Of a DNA stretch of 64,000 nucleotides, positions 27,401 to 34,905 are shown piece by piece. The position numbers were made by a program, and so were the translations under genes. The stretch spans positions 992,001-1,056,000 of the forward strand of contig JAIUOF010000001.1 of NCBI GenBank assembly GCA_020161355.1. Reading direction: 5' to 3'. The DNA is from Bacteroidota bacterium. Its GTDB lineage: Bacteria > Bacteroidota > Bacteroidia > Cytophagales > Spirosomataceae. The stretch's first letter is position 1, and every line of letters begins with the position of its first letter. Below the pieces are notes generated by a model, which saw only the letters and a program-made list of their open reading frames with translations, searched no databases and had not been told where the DNA came from.

Positions 27401-30400
27401 TACCACCTGAGGAGCCTGTAGCCAAAAGAGCGGTTGTGTTTTGTGATGAACTTGTGAATCCTGAGCCACTTGACCAGGTGTAACCGGTAGCGGTCGGGCT
27501 CCCGGTTACGCTAGAATTTAATTTTACCAAAGTTCCAACGCACTGATTAACAGTCCCTCCCAGACTAGAAGTGTTATTGGCACTTACTGTTGGTCTAGGC
27601 AAAACAGTAATTGTTTGAACATTAGAATTTGCTGGATTACAACCATTTCCAGCAGAACTAACTACCACCCTGTAGTACCTCGTGTTGGTGGTACCGGTGG
27701 GAATTAAATAACTACTACTGGTTTCTCCGGATATATTAGAAAATGGCCCGCCCACTCCGGTTGAGGAAACTTGCCATTGATAAGTAAAAGGACCAACCCC
27801 ATTGGTAATAGCTGAATTTAAATAATATACACCATTAATACAGATTACAGCACTACTTGGAGTTATAGTAACAGAAGTTTGTGGTACGATATTCAATGTA
27901 ATGGATGGAGAATACTGTGTACCGCAACCATTTCCTGAAGTAATAACTCTTAATCTGTAATAAATAGTGCCTGAAACGGAGGTAGGCGGAGTATAATTTA
28001 TTGAAGTGGCACCACTTACGTCAGTCCATGAGGCAAATACCGATGTTCTTGATTGCCATTGATAATTTATTGTTCCGGTTGCATTTTGAACGTCTCCCTG
28101 AAGTTGGGTACTTCCACCAATACATACTGGTTGATTTGTAATCCAGGCATTAACCGTATGAATGTCATTTACCTGGACGCCAATCGAATTGGTTAGCTGA
28201 AGTCCGCAAGAACTAAAATTCACCAGAATTCTGTAATAGTTTAAACCTGTGGAATCAGTGTAGGCATTATAGGTACCGCCAGTGGCACCAGAAATATTTG
28301 AGAAGGAGGTATTATCCTGAGAAACCTGCCATTGATAGGAATAGGCACCACTTACTCCAGAAACTGTGGGAGTTATGGTTTGAGTTGCGTTTAAACATAC
28401 CTCTGCTAGTGCCGGATTTAGAGTAATTGACCCTGGATTATGAACGGTAAAAGTACTGCTTGGGGAAACAGCATATGAACAACCCACCCCTGTCATATAT
28501 GCAATTACCCTATAATAATAATTCCCTAAAGTATTTACCGGTGGAAGATAAGTAGAAGCTGTTTGACCCGATAAATCTGCCCAACCTGAGGTCCCATTTG
28601 GGGATTGTTGCCATTGATAAGTAATTGACCCAACCCCATTTGACACACTTGCATTTAAAGTATCTGAGGTGCCAATACAAGTAATATAATCAGGTGCCAC
28701 AACTGCAGCTGAAGGCGTAGATACTACCCGTATTTTGAAAACGTTTGAAATTCCTGGGGTACAAGCTCCAGAAGAACCTGTAACTATTAATCTGTAATAA
28801 AACGAACCGGTTGTTAAAAAGGAATTGCTGAATGTCGTACCTGTTGCTCCAAAAATATTGGTCCAACCTGATGTTCCATTGGGTGACTGCTGCCACTGAT
28901 AAGTATAGGTTCCGGCAACATCTATTGCACTGGTAATAGTTGAGGCTCCGTTAACACATATTAGACTGTCCGGGGTATTTATTACCACTCCCGGACTACT
29001 AACTACATTTACTACTACATTTCCTGTTGCAGTACAACCGGCATTGTCAGTTACCGTCAAAGTATAGTTGGAGGTGCTGGTCGGACTGACAGTTTTTGTT
29101 GAAGAGGAACCTCCGCCGCTCCATGAATAAGAATATGGAGATACACCGGAAGTGGAGGATCCCGAAATTGTGACACTACTTCCAGCACAAGTGGTAGGGT
29201 CAGGGCTCATAGTTAATCCCTGAAGTGCATTACCGTCATTCAACGTTGCTGTCGATATAGTGGTAGTACAAGCATTACCAGAAGGCCACCTTGCTCTTAA
29301 ACTGTATGACCCTTCCGCCAACCCTGAGACGGTATAAGTACCCACATTGTCATTGATGGTCGTGTAACTACCTCCGCCATTCCAACTTAAACTGATTTGC
29401 GACTGAGTTGGATCATCATTGATTGTAAAAATGATACTTCCGTTTGAAAAACCACAAACATTATTGGTAAAGGTTCTGGAAACTGATGGGCTACTCGTTA
29501 CAGTTACACTAGTAGTATAGGTTTGAGAACAACCACTTCGGGTAACCGTTAAAGTATAAATACCAGTGGCAGAAGCCGTTGCATTATTGATTGAAGGTGT
29601 ACGACTGGTGCTGGTGAAACCATTTGGTCCTGCCCAGGCATAAGAAGCACTGCTTACACTACCTCCTGTTAAATCTAAGTCCTGTCCGGAACACAGAGGC
29701 GAATTGGAAGTAGCACTTGAACTAAAAGCGGGAGGTTCGGTCAATGTGACGTTTGCCGTTGCTGTACAACCGTATGAATCCTGAAGAGTAACCGTATAAG
29801 TACCGGCACTTAAACCTGTAAAACTTGGAGAAGACTGAAATGCTCCTCCATTTAAACTATATAGATAAACAGGTGTCGTTAAAGATGATGGAATAAAAGG
29901 TCTTAGAACTGATGGAGGCAAAACTTCAATAGGAGCACCTGTTGGGTCTCCTGGTCTTGCCCAGCCAACTGCCAGATTATCGCCACCGCCACCTTCTTTT
30001 TGTAAAATTTCTATATAATAAATCTGGCCAGCAGTGAGCGTAATTGCAGCGGATTTTTGTGAAGTAAATTTATTCCATTCCTGTGAATTGGTCCATCCAG
30101 TTACTGATGCTATTTGCACCCTGTTTGCTGCTGAACTGGTGGTACTAAGCCATAGCTGGCTATTATCATCTGATGCAATCCAAAAATAGTAAGTGCCAGT
30201 AACTCTTGGAACAATATAACCAATCATCCTTGAACCATAATTATCCAAAAAATTGGAGGGAGCTTCTGCCGTATTTATAAGCATTGAACTATTCGGGCTG
30301 TTTGGATAATTTGCATTACCCGTAAGGTCAGAAACAGAAGAGCCGGGAATATTTTCAAAAATCTGATAACTAATACTTCCTGTACCGCCGTTGCCTAGTG

Positions 30401-31619
30401 TGCCCAGTGCAGCAATACTTCCATTGCCTGAGCCAAAGCAAGTCAGGTTTGTTCCTGTAAGTGATACAGATGGAGGAAGACATACAACAGGTGTAGAAGA
30501 AACGGTGATATTTTTTGAGACTGATACCGAATAACCATTTCTGGTAGCAGTCAATGTATATAATCCACTATTTAAACTTTGAGCATTTGGAATTACCGGA
30601 TTCAGGGAAGTACTTGTAAATCCATTAGGACCTGTCCATAAATAAGTAATTGGTGTAAATTCGTAAATCGTTATATCATCAAGAGCAAAATCATTTCGAT
30701 TGGTACTTGTGTTTGATGTTGAATTTCTAATCGAAAAAGTTACGTTTCCAGTAGTAGTGGCCGTGTAGGTTTCATCCATCGCCTGCCAGGTGTTATTGGT
30801 GGTAACAGCCGTTCCATAGGCCGAGTTATTAACATACCATTGAAGTACACTCAAACTTCCACTTGAACTAACAGACCTGATTATTGCCTCCAATTCATAG
30901 GTATTTCCTGCTGTAACATTAACTGTAATATACCAAACGTCTTCCGAAGTGACATTGGTTGAATTGACAATAAACATATTTCCTGCCCCACCATTTCCAG
31001 AAAATGTATTTCCACCTAATCCCGAAGATCCCGTTGAGCTGTTACCTACCCACCATCTTGAACCGGGAAGGTCTGTTGAAATACCAGTATTACTTGAAAA
31101 GTCACTATTAACCACCTCATTTATGTACCAGTTGGAATAGCTCCCTGTAAATGCCAGATTAATAGAATTTCCCGCTGTGATCGATGCTGGAGTTGAAATA
31201 ATGTAATTGGTAACTATTTTGGAAACAATATTTGAAGTTCCTTCCCAGCTTCCTGTTGTTGCATTTCTGGTTTGTCTTCGATAGTAGGTAGTGATAGAAA
31301 TTGGACCTGGGTCGTAAGTAAGGGAATTAGAAGAACCAATGTTCGTCCAAGTAATGTTATCAGTGCTGTATTGCCAGCGGTACTGTATGGTACCGCCCGT
31401 TGCAGTTGCGGCAGCAACACTCGTAATTTCAGTAGGATCATAAGTTCCGTCGTTAACCTCATTACCTGCTATTTCACCCGAATAATTGATTACCGCGAAG
31501 GCATTTTGTGTTAGGCTCCAAAAAAATAACAAAAACAGGCAAACTCTCACTTTTAAGTAAGAAAATGCCTTTGAGCCTGAGAGCTGATTATTTTGATATC
31601 TTTTTTGTAAAAATCGCAC
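21438..31619 (-). CDS. Giant repeat-rich surface adhesin (SprB, PA14, PKD and Ig-like domains)
   Basis: A 3393-residue exported protein starting with GTG at 31619 and a signal segment (VCLFLLFFWSLTQNAFA). In order: an Ig-like unit (~60-135), a jelly-roll carbohydrate-binding-like domain ending DFALDDITIYEF (~170-320), an Ig unit, the first half of a SprB repeat (LTCFGSGNGSI), a PA14 domain (YYFWIASDDNSQLWLS, ~430-575), the second SprB half (YSLNGGAFQSS...GLSAGTYTVTLQD), further SprB/PKD units (~632-870), five Ig repeats with YQWQ (~880-1440), a second jelly-roll domain (NLFVNGDFG...WLIDDITVNKC, ~1618-1803), a PKD unit, eight PKD-like repeats with TICSG and TPTSNI-GTTYTW (~1990-2745), four more YQWQ-type Ig repeats (~2745-3120), two final Ig units and the shared C-terminal module ending YCPPANVEKTK. 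SprB-type repeats occur in gliding adhesins. The role here is probably attachment to surfaces or polysaccharide, by inference from domains. Confidence 0.88.
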   Translation of the reverse strand: MRFLQKRYQNNQLSGSKAFSYLKVRVCLFLLFFWSLTQNAFAVINYSGEIAGNEVNDGTYDPTEITSVAAATATGGTIQYRWQYSTDNITWTNIGSSNSLTYDPGPISITTYYRRQTRNATTGSWEGTSNIVSKIVTNYIISTPASITAGNSINLAFTGSYSNWYINEVVNSDFSSNTGISTDLPGSRWWVGNSSTGSSGLGGNTFSGNGGAGNMFIVNSTNVTSEDVWYITVNVTAGNTYELEAIIRSVSSSGSLSVLQWYVNNSAYGTAVTTNNTWQAMDETYTATTTGNVTFSIRNSTSNTSTNRNDFALDDITIYEFTPITYLWTGPNGFTSTSLNPVIPNAQSLNSGLYTLTATRNGYSVSVSKNITVSSTPVVCLPPSVSLTGTNLTCFGSGNGSIAALGTLGNGGTGSISYQIFENIPGSSVSDLTGNANYPNSPNSSMLINTAEAPSNFLDNYGSRMIGYIVPRVTGTYYFWIASDDNSQLWLSTTSSAANRVQIASVTGWTNSQEWNKFTSQKSAAITLTAGQIYYIEILQKEGGGGDNLAVGWARPGDPTGAPIEVLPPSVLRPFIPSSLTTPVYLYSLNGGAFQSSPSFTGLSAGTYTVTLQDSYGCTATANVTLTEPPAFSSSATSNSPLCSGQDLDLTGGSVSSASYAWAGPNGFTSTSRTPSINNATASATGIYTLTVTRSGCSQTYTTSVTVTSSPSVSRTFTNNVCGFSNGSIIFTINDDPTQSQISLSWNGGGSYTTINDNVGTYTVSGLAEGSYSLRARWPSGNACTTTISTATLNDGNALQGLTMSPDPTTCAGSSVTISGSSTSGVSPYSYSWSGGGSSSTKTVSPTSTSNYTLTVTDNAGCTATGNVVVNVVSSPGVVINTPDSLICVNGASTITSAIDVAGTYTYQWQQSPNGTSGWTNIFGATGTTFSNSFLTTGSFYYRLIVTGSSGACTPGISNVFKIRVVSTPSAAVVAPDYITCIGTSDTLNASVSNGVGSITYQWQQSPNGTSGWADLSGQTASTYLPPVNTLGNYYYRVIAYMTGVGCSYAVSPSSTFTVHNPGSITLNPALAEVCLNATQTITPTVSGVSGAYSYQWQVSQDNTSFSNISGATGGTYNAYTDSTGLNYYRILVNFSSCGLQLTNSIGVQVNDIHTVNAWITNQPVCIGGSTQLQGDVQNATGTINYQWQSRTSVFASWTDVSGATSINYTPPTSVSGTIYYRLRVITSGNGCGTQYSPSITLNIVPQTSVTITPSSAVICINGVYYLNSAITNGVGPFTYQWQVSSTGVGGPFSNISGETSSSYLIPTGTTNTRYYRVVVSSAGNGCNPANSNVQTITVLPRPTVSANNTSSLGGTVNQCVGTLVKLNSSVTGSPTATGYTWSSGSGFTSSSQNTTALLATGSSGGIYTVTAMGSNGCTNTATTNVILNTNCAGYCGNIVDIRPLNPSGCSNTDGNITVDEFGGTNYESSMDGVTWFRGYKQYTGLGVGTYLIFLRDYTSKIICRTVNITIESKTTSFYTGENITGANGCFATNGAIQLLGVNSTDQVAWISLANRTYTPISSLTSNTITGLKPGTYYVRVIRGGIYCYSERIVTVPNTGTACPATAICTVSPTTPNLFVNGDFGSGSTLAGPVLGTNVTGYGYSLPSCNAPNDGFYSIANTTDCNGAAAGGNIFGTWIISDDHTPGDTGGYMMVVNASHNPDVVVEQTILNLCPNTQYNFTAYVRNLIDPAYYATHIYPNFSFLIDGVIQHITGNITNPNWNQVGFSFKTGPTVNQAIFSIRNNAPGGNGNDWLIDDITVNKCPLNIVLSGQTVACLGATNETITASVTDPNAEHDWYKWQESVDNGATWQDVTGILQGTYVGTTMNVTINLPTPIVSALSGKQYRIRMATTSATVDDAQCSVISQITQVIVPPVVVSVTPPQTICAGQSATLTATGSGGTAPYTYTWTNTAATGSPISVTPATTTVYTVTARDVDNCSATATTSVTVTPVPVASATAQTICSGNSFSVTPTSNIVGTTYTWTASLQSGTASGFSNQASAVSGPISQTLTNTSTTSAVVRYTVTPYNGICAGANFTFDVTVRPAIVITNPGPQTICSGTAFSRTPTSNIAGTTYTWSAAITTTPTSGTITGFSNNAVASAAPITQTLTNSGTTSGVVTYTVTPVANGCNGTPFTFAITVQPTIVITNPGPQTICSGASFSRTPTSNISGTTYTWTAAITTAPTSGTITGFSNNAVATSGPISQALTNSGTTNGVVTYTITPTANGCNGTPFTIAITVQPTMVITNPGNQTICSGASFSRTPTSNIAGTTYTWTAAITTAPTSGTITGFSDNAVASSPPISQTLTNNGITNGVVTYTVTPVTAGCTGTPFTFAITVQPTLTASLANPATICSGAAVAAVTPTANIAGTTYTWTAPTMSAGITGGAAQATGVAQFSTGALSNSGAANGTATYTITATNAAACNTVTFTVVVTIQPTLTASLANPATICSGAAVAAVTPTANIAGTTYTWTAPTMSAGITGGAAQATGVAQFSTGALSNSGAANGTATYTITATNAAACNTVTFTVVVTIYPVITMNPIANDTLCHTEVLPGITFSSSSGTSYSWTNNNISIGLAANGTGDLPSFTALNSGSSVVTASITVTPYINSCPGNNQTFNIIVNPVITMNPVTNDTVCSNGLYSGKIFTGTLATGYSWTNSNPSIGLSASGTGNITSFTAINNGVTPIIATITVTPLINNCPGNNETFTITVLPRLGANIDLDNIVICQTGTITLNANVSNQNGAVDYQWSNSQDGVNWSLIPSSNSSSLSINGATVDTVYYKVGVRASGIGCNYMDSDSSVVIVVPNLSVNVSLPSYTLCQGGVLQLDALTTNGTGTISYQWQLSTNNITFANIPGAIGDSLIVPTSSVGVTYYRIIATASGIGCGSSTSAVSTITVVPVLSVSVDIPNITVCEGASTTLTATPHDATGIITYQWQVSADSLNFVNISGATGTTVMVNTASADTLFYRIVATASGIGCGMDTSAVSRVIIVPNLSINVNVANVSVCQNSPLVLHGNPTNGTGTITYQWQQLVGVVYNNISGETSDSLVVSTAIPGLRAYRIVATASGNGCGTTNSDPALVTVFANPTITMTAGEFCTNSDIQLTASGGISYNWNGPSGYTSTNQNPLISNADSSLHNGKYYLTVTDNNGCVNNDSATVTILPLPAPPSLTGAQVCGPGSLILSGSNCSGTVTWFDQQFSGSSIGTGTNFATPILSESRNYFASCVSPKNCSSTYRNTIEARINAYPVTQILAVNPTCVGKQVLDNGMLILTRFRENEMYSFNQGATYNSGTANTPALIPANGIISSTVAGPSKLTPQAYTIRIISAEGCPIDQTVNITNVCLECEVPYCPPANVEKTK
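23917..24204 (-). repeat. 288-bp tandem repeat, copy 1, inside the giant adhesin gene
   Basis: One in-frame unit of 96 codons encoding a PKD-like repeat (contains TASLANPATICSGAAVAAV). It is directly followed by copy 2. The unit is clearly more GC-rich than the DNA around it. Confidence 0.93.
24205..24491 (-). repeat. 288-bp tandem repeat, copy 2, inside the giant adhesin gene
   Basis: Compared base by base with copy 1, I count three differences, near the start (two) and about three quarters along (one). All are silent. The near identity implies recent duplication or gene conversion. Confidence 0.93.
24492..25370 (-). repeat. Three older PKD-like repeats of about 290 bp
   Basis: Adjacent in-frame units with the shared frame VITNPG-QTICSG-FSRTPTSNI-GTTYTW, about 97 codons each. 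Proteins are very similar but the DNA has diverged at many silent positions, unlike the neighbouring pair. Boundaries are approximate. Confidence 0.8.
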
Positions 31620-31789
31620 TTATACCTTTTGGATTTTATTCCGTTTATACAGTCCTAAATGTTCTGTATTTTCTCCAAAAGGATTCAAAAATTATGCCAT
31701 TAAAAATTTACCAAATTCATCACTTTTATAAAAGTCATGTTTTCAATATTTTAGAAAATTAAATTTTTTAAAAAAAAATTAAAATATAT

Positions 31790-31817
31790 ATTTCAGAACA
31801 TAAAAATGCTCTGAAAT
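31790..31817. promoter_or_regulatory. 28-base inverted repeat upstream of the giant adhesin
   Basis: Arms ATTTCAGA and TCTGAAAT are perfect complements; inside them CAT and ATG also pair around an AAAA loop, with one mismatch between. It lies about 170 bases upstream of the adhesin start, and could be an operator or an mRNA hairpin in the leader. On the minus strand it is followed by T-rich DNA. Confidence 0.5.
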
Positions 31818-31891
31818 AAATTGTGTGTTTTTTACAAGATTTAACAAAAAAACAAGTCAAAAAACATTTAATTTCTGGTCTAAAAGTAAAC

Positions 31892-31920
31892 AAAAAAAAC
31901 ACCCGAATGAGGTGCTTTTT
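31892..31920 (-). terminator. Terminator after the LytTR gene
   Basis: On the minus strand, GCACC-loop-GGTGT followed by eight T residues, 32 bases after the LytTR stop codon. It should separate LytTR transcription from the adhesin genes. Confidence 0.65.
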
Positions 31921-31951
31921 CCTTTAACCAAATCTATTTTTTAACCTATTT

Positions 31952-32314
31952 TCAATCAGTATTTTCTTTTAAATAATCAATTAACCTTGCACCAATCCTA
32001 CGCGACAATTTAAAGATTTCTCCCGTAGATAATTTTACCAGTTTCGCACCTTTTTCCTCTATTATTTCATCCACGTATCTTAAATTTAGAAGAAGCCCTT
32101 TTCTCGCCAGATAAAAATCACATACTCCTTCCAGTTGAGACGTATAATGCTTCAATGTAAATGAGCTACAAATATAACCCTTATCATTGAGCCTGATCAT
32201 TGAATAGTTTCCGGCATAACTTTCAATGTATTTGATGGTCGTAAAAGCGACGGAATGCTTTCCATAATTAAAGATAAGCTTATCGCTTGTAACTTTTTTC
32301 TGATAATTGTTCAT
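31952..32314 (-). CDS. Stand-alone LytTR DNA-binding regulator
   Basis: A 120-residue protein that is essentially only a LytTR domain. Diagnostic pieces are IKYIESYAGNYSMIRL (strand with the Glu-x-x-x-Asn pattern of LytTR proteins), SSFTLKHYTSQLEG, FYLARKGLLLNLRYVDEI (equivalent of the F-x-R-x-H-x-S-x-x-V-N motif, here with altered central residues) and IFKLSRRIGARLIDYL at the end. There is no receiver domain, so it is not directly phosphorylated like AgrA/LytR. It lies upstream of and on the same strand as the giant adhesin cluster, which makes it the obvious candidate regulator; that link is inference from position. Confidence 0.83.
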   Translation of the reverse strand: MNNYQKKVTSDKLIFNYGKHSVAFTTIKYIESYAGNYSMIRLNDKGYICSSFTLKHYTSQLEGVCDFYLARKGLLLNLRYVDEIIEEKGAKLVKLSTGEIFKLSRRIGARLIDYLKENTD

Positions 32315-32456
32315 GCTATAGTTGTAATAAAAATTTGGGTTGTTTTTAATTAAGAAACAGTATTGTCTTTATTTCTGAATCTAAATAACTAAGTTTAACA
32401 TTGCAGGTCAACCAGCATTAAACCATTGACCCGTAATATTGAGTAAATGGTAAGAA

Positions 32457-32487
32457 TTGATAAATATTTGACAATTGACTACCTTTG
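32457..32487 (+). promoter_or_regulatory. Promoter of rpe (-33 TTG, -7 TACCTTTG)
   Basis: TTG at 32457-32459 and TACCTTTG at 32480-32487 are separated by 20 bases, a near-ideal Bacteroidota promoter. The leader to the rpe ATG is about 15 bases. Confidence 0.7.
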
Positions 32488-32508
32488 CAAAAATGATTAA
32501 ATACAATT

Positions 32509-33156
32509 ATGCCAATCATCGCACCTTCTATTTTAGCATCTGATTTTGCAAACCTTCAGAAAGAAGCCGAAATGATAAACCAATCACAGGCTGACTGGTT
32601 TCATATTGATGTGATGGATGGCGTTTTTGTGCCCAATATCAGTTTTGGAATCCCGGTGACTGAAGCCATTAAAAAACATGCAAAAAAGCCCCTGGATGTA
32701 CATTTGATGATTGTTAATCCCGAAAAATACATTGAAGATTTTGCAAAGGCAGGTGCTGATTTGATTACTGTGCATTGGGAAGCTTGCCCTCACATACATC
32801 GTACATTGGCACAGATAAAAGAAGCTGGTTGTAAAGCAGGAATAGTATTGAACCCCGCCACTCCGGTTGCCGTGCTTAAGGATATCATTCAAGATTGTGA
32901 TATGGTTTTATTGATGTCAGTAAATCCGGGTTTTGGTGGTCAAAAATTTATTGAAAATACCTACCAAAAAGTAAAAGATCTAAAATCTCTAATTGCAGAG
33001 AAAAATACCGAAACCTTAATTGAAATAGATGGTGGTGTCAATCTCAGCACCGGAGCCAAACTGGTGGAAGCAGGTGCCGACGCACTGGTAGCAGGCAGTT
33101 TTGTCTTTAACCATGAAAATCCTATTCAAATTATCTCAGAATTAAAATCTCTCTGA
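32509..33156 (+). CDS. rpe: Ribulose-phosphate 3-epimerase
   Basis: A 215-residue TIM-barrel enzyme interconverting ribulose-5-phosphate and xylulose-5-phosphate in the pentose phosphate pathway. Family motifs are in order: IAPSILASDFANL at the N-terminus, HIDVMDGVFVPNISFG with metal ligands His and Asp, LDVHLMIVNPEKYI, MSVNPGFGGQKFI with the phosphate loop, and IEIDGGVNL with the catalytic Asp, then GADALVAGSFVF. Length is normal. It has its own promoter and no operon partner is evident. Confidence 0.96.
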   Translation: MPIIAPSILASDFANLQKEAEMINQSQADWFHIDVMDGVFVPNISFGIPVTEAIKKHAKKPLDVHLMIVNPEKYIEDFAKAGADLITVHWEACPHIHRTLAQIKEAGCKAGIVLNPATPVAVLKDIIQDCDMVLLMSVNPGFGGQKFIENTYQKVKDLKSLIAEKNTETLIEIDGGVNLSTGAKLVEAGADALVAGSFVFNHENPIQIISELKSL

Positions 33157-33316
33157 ATCTCAGCCACTTAGTTTATTCAGTGTCAAATATTATCGCAAAA
33201 AAGCTTCGAGAAAATAAGTAGCTCACATCTCCTTTTTTCATTCATAATTACCATTTTAACGTAAAAAAGGCTAAATTCGCAAAAATTTTCAAAGAACATT
33301 TACCAATTAAATCAAG

Positions 33317-34564
33317 ATGGTTGAAGATATTTTTGATAAAGTAGTCAATAATATGGGGCCTATAGGCTCACACGCTCATTATTCACATCATTACTATTCT
33401 TTCCCTAAGCTAACCGGAGAACTGGGCCCGTACATGTCATTCAATGGCAAAAAAATGCTTAACTGGTCTCTTAATAACTATCTTGGATTGGCTAACCATC
33501 CCGAGGTAAGAGAAGCCGATGCCAAAGCTGCCGCTGAATATGGTTTGGCCTACCCTATGGGTGCCCGTATGATGACCGGAAACACTGATTTGCATGAGCA
33601 GTTTGAAAAACAACTGGCCGAATTTGTAGGTAAGGAAGACTCATTCCTGCTCAATTACGGATATCAAGGAGTAATGTCGGTTGTGGAAGCCATGGTTGAT
33701 CCCAAAGATGTTATTGTTTATGATGCCGAGTCTCACGCTTGTCTGATTGATGGCACCAGGTTACATCGTGCTAAAGGGGGGAAAACCTATACTTTTAAGC
33801 ACAATGACATGGAAAGCCTGGAAAAAAACCTGATTCGTGCCACCAAACTTGCCGAAGAGCAAGGCGGCGGTATTATGGTGATTACGGAAGGTGTTTTCGG
33901 GATGTCGGGAGCTGTAGGTAGCCTTGACAAAATCGCAGAATTGAAAAAGAAATTTAAATTCAGGCTTTTAGTTGACGATGCTCACGGATTTGGTACCATG
34001 GGAAAAACCGGGGCAGGTGTGCCTGAGCACTTTGGTGTACAAGATGCCGTAGATTTACATTTTTGCACCTTTGCAAAATCTATGGCAGCTATAGGAGCAT
34101 TTATTGCGGCTAAAAAAGAGATTATCATGTATCTGAAATATAACCTGAGATCTCAAACTTATGCCAAGGCTCTTCCGATGCCATTTGTACTGGGCGGAAT
34201 GAAACGCCTTGAACTTATCAAAAACAACCCTCAGTTAAAAGATCAGCTCTGGACTATCGTCAATGCCCTTCAGGATGGCTTCAGGAAAAGAGGATTTGAT
34301 ATCGGTAATACTACTTCCCCAGTGACCCCGGTATTCCTTCAAGGCGATTATGACTTACCCACAGTAACCAATCTAATAAAGGATTTACGTGAAAATATGG
34401 GTATTTTCTGTTCAATCATTGTGTATCCTGTGGTGCCAAAAGGAGTTATTCTTTTAAGAATAATACCTACGGCTTCTCACACTCTGGAAGATGTAGAATA
34501 TACCATGGATATGTTCGAAATCGTTAAAAAGAAGCTTCATGAGGGGGCATATAAGCCCGAATAA
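33317..34564 (+). CDS. Alpha-oxoamine synthase: serine palmitoyltransferase or cysteate acyltransferase
   Basis: A 415-residue fold-type I PLP enzyme joining an amino acid to an acyl-CoA or acyl-ACP. PLP Lys254 lies in CTFAKSMAAIGAF; the pyridine-binding Asp is in RLLVDDAHGFGTMGKTG, and SHACLIDGTRLHRAKG supplies the stacking His. The N-terminal segment WSLNNYLGLANHPEV is typical of the family. In Bacteroidota the relatives make 3-ketosphinganine (from serine) or 3-ketocapnine (from cysteate, for sulfonolipids of gliding Cytophagales). The length and the start GPIGSHAHYSHHY fit the Bacteroidota lipid group rather than KBL or BioF. Which amino acid is used cannot be decided here. Confidence 0.85.
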   Translation: MVEDIFDKVVNNMGPIGSHAHYSHHYYSFPKLTGELGPYMSFNGKKMLNWSLNNYLGLANHPEVREADAKAAAEYGLAYPMGARMMTGNTDLHEQFEKQLAEFVGKEDSFLLNYGYQGVMSVVEAMVDPKDVIVYDAESHACLIDGTRLHRAKGGKTYTFKHNDMESLEKNLIRATKLAEEQGGGIMVITEGVFGMSGAVGSLDKIAELKKKFKFRLLVDDAHGFGTMGKTGAGVPEHFGVQDAVDLHFCTFAKSMAAIGAFIAAKKEIIMYLKYNLRSQTYAKALPMPFVLGGMKRLELIKNNPQLKDQLWTIVNALQDGFRKRGFDIGNTTSPVTPVFLQGDYDLPTVTNLIKDLRENMGIFCSIIVYPVVPKGVILLRIIPTASHTLEDVEYTMDMFEIVKKKLHEGAYKPE

Positions 34565-34627
34565 TAAAAAAAAAGGGGTTATAATGGTATTTTTCCAAAA
34601 AAAATAAAAATAATTATAATTTTTCAA

Positions 34628-34657
34628 TTTGGTTATTTGAAAATAATATTAAATTGC
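34628..34657 (+). promoter_or_regulatory. Likely promoter of the histone H1-like gene
   Basis: TTTG at 34628-34631, an 18-base spacer, and TAAATTGC at 34650-34657, a one-base departure from TANNTTTG. It sits 42 bases before the start codon. Confidence 0.4.
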
Positions 34658-34698
34658 ACGGAAAACGTATTATTAACACTTAAAACCCCTTTAAATTC

Positions 34699-34878
34699 AT
34701 GAATAAGTATTCTGAACTTTATGATTTGGTAACTTCTTTGAAAGACGACTTTGAAAAGTTTTACGACAAAAAAAACAAGGCCGCTGGAACTAGAGTAAGA
34801 AAAGGCATGCAGGATGTAGGTGCTTGGGCAAAATCAGTAAGAGCTGAAGTACAGGCAATGAAAAACGCCGGTCTTTAA
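34699..34878 (+). CDS. Histone H1-like DNA-binding protein
   Basis: A 59-residue basic protein that starts MNKYSELYDLVTSLKDDFEK and continues with a Lys/Arg-rich stretch (FYDKKNKAAGTRVRKGMQD) and a helix VGAWAKSVRAEVQAMKN. This matches the small Bacteroidota proteins related to the chlamydial histone H1-like Hc1 family, which bind DNA in the nucleoid. The Ala-Gly-Thr-Arg-x-Arg-Lys segment is the most family-like part. An 11-bp stem terminator follows 27 bases after the stop, and a promoter-like sequence precedes it, so this is an independent short transcript. Confidence 0.85.
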   Translation: MNKYSELYDLVTSLKDDFEKFYDKKNKAAGTRVRKGMQDVGAWAKSVRAEVQAMKNAGL

Positions 34879-34905
34879 TTTTTAATGTGAATCTTCAAGA
34901 AATTT

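Larger units (their letters stand above)
31620..31951. other. AT-rich upstream region of the giant adhesin gene
   Basis: 332 bases between the LytTR gene and the GTG start of the giant gene. It holds a 28-base inverted repeat and a terminator hairpin, described separately, and long A and T runs. No clean TANNTTTG box precedes the giant gene on the minus strand, so its promoter is probably regulated or non-consensus. A short frame at 31508-31762 on the plus strand is not convincing. Confidence 0.55.

Noticed and set aside
31508..31762. 84-codon plus-strand frame across the giant adhesin start
   Set aside because: Overlaps the signal peptide of the adhesin in antisense and reads as low-complexity Phe/Lys/Ile; no support.
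32493..32543. Out-of-frame ATG just after the rpe promoter
   Set aside because: It opens a 16-codon frame overlapping the rpe start; a leader peptide is possible but chance is more likely in such a short stretch.
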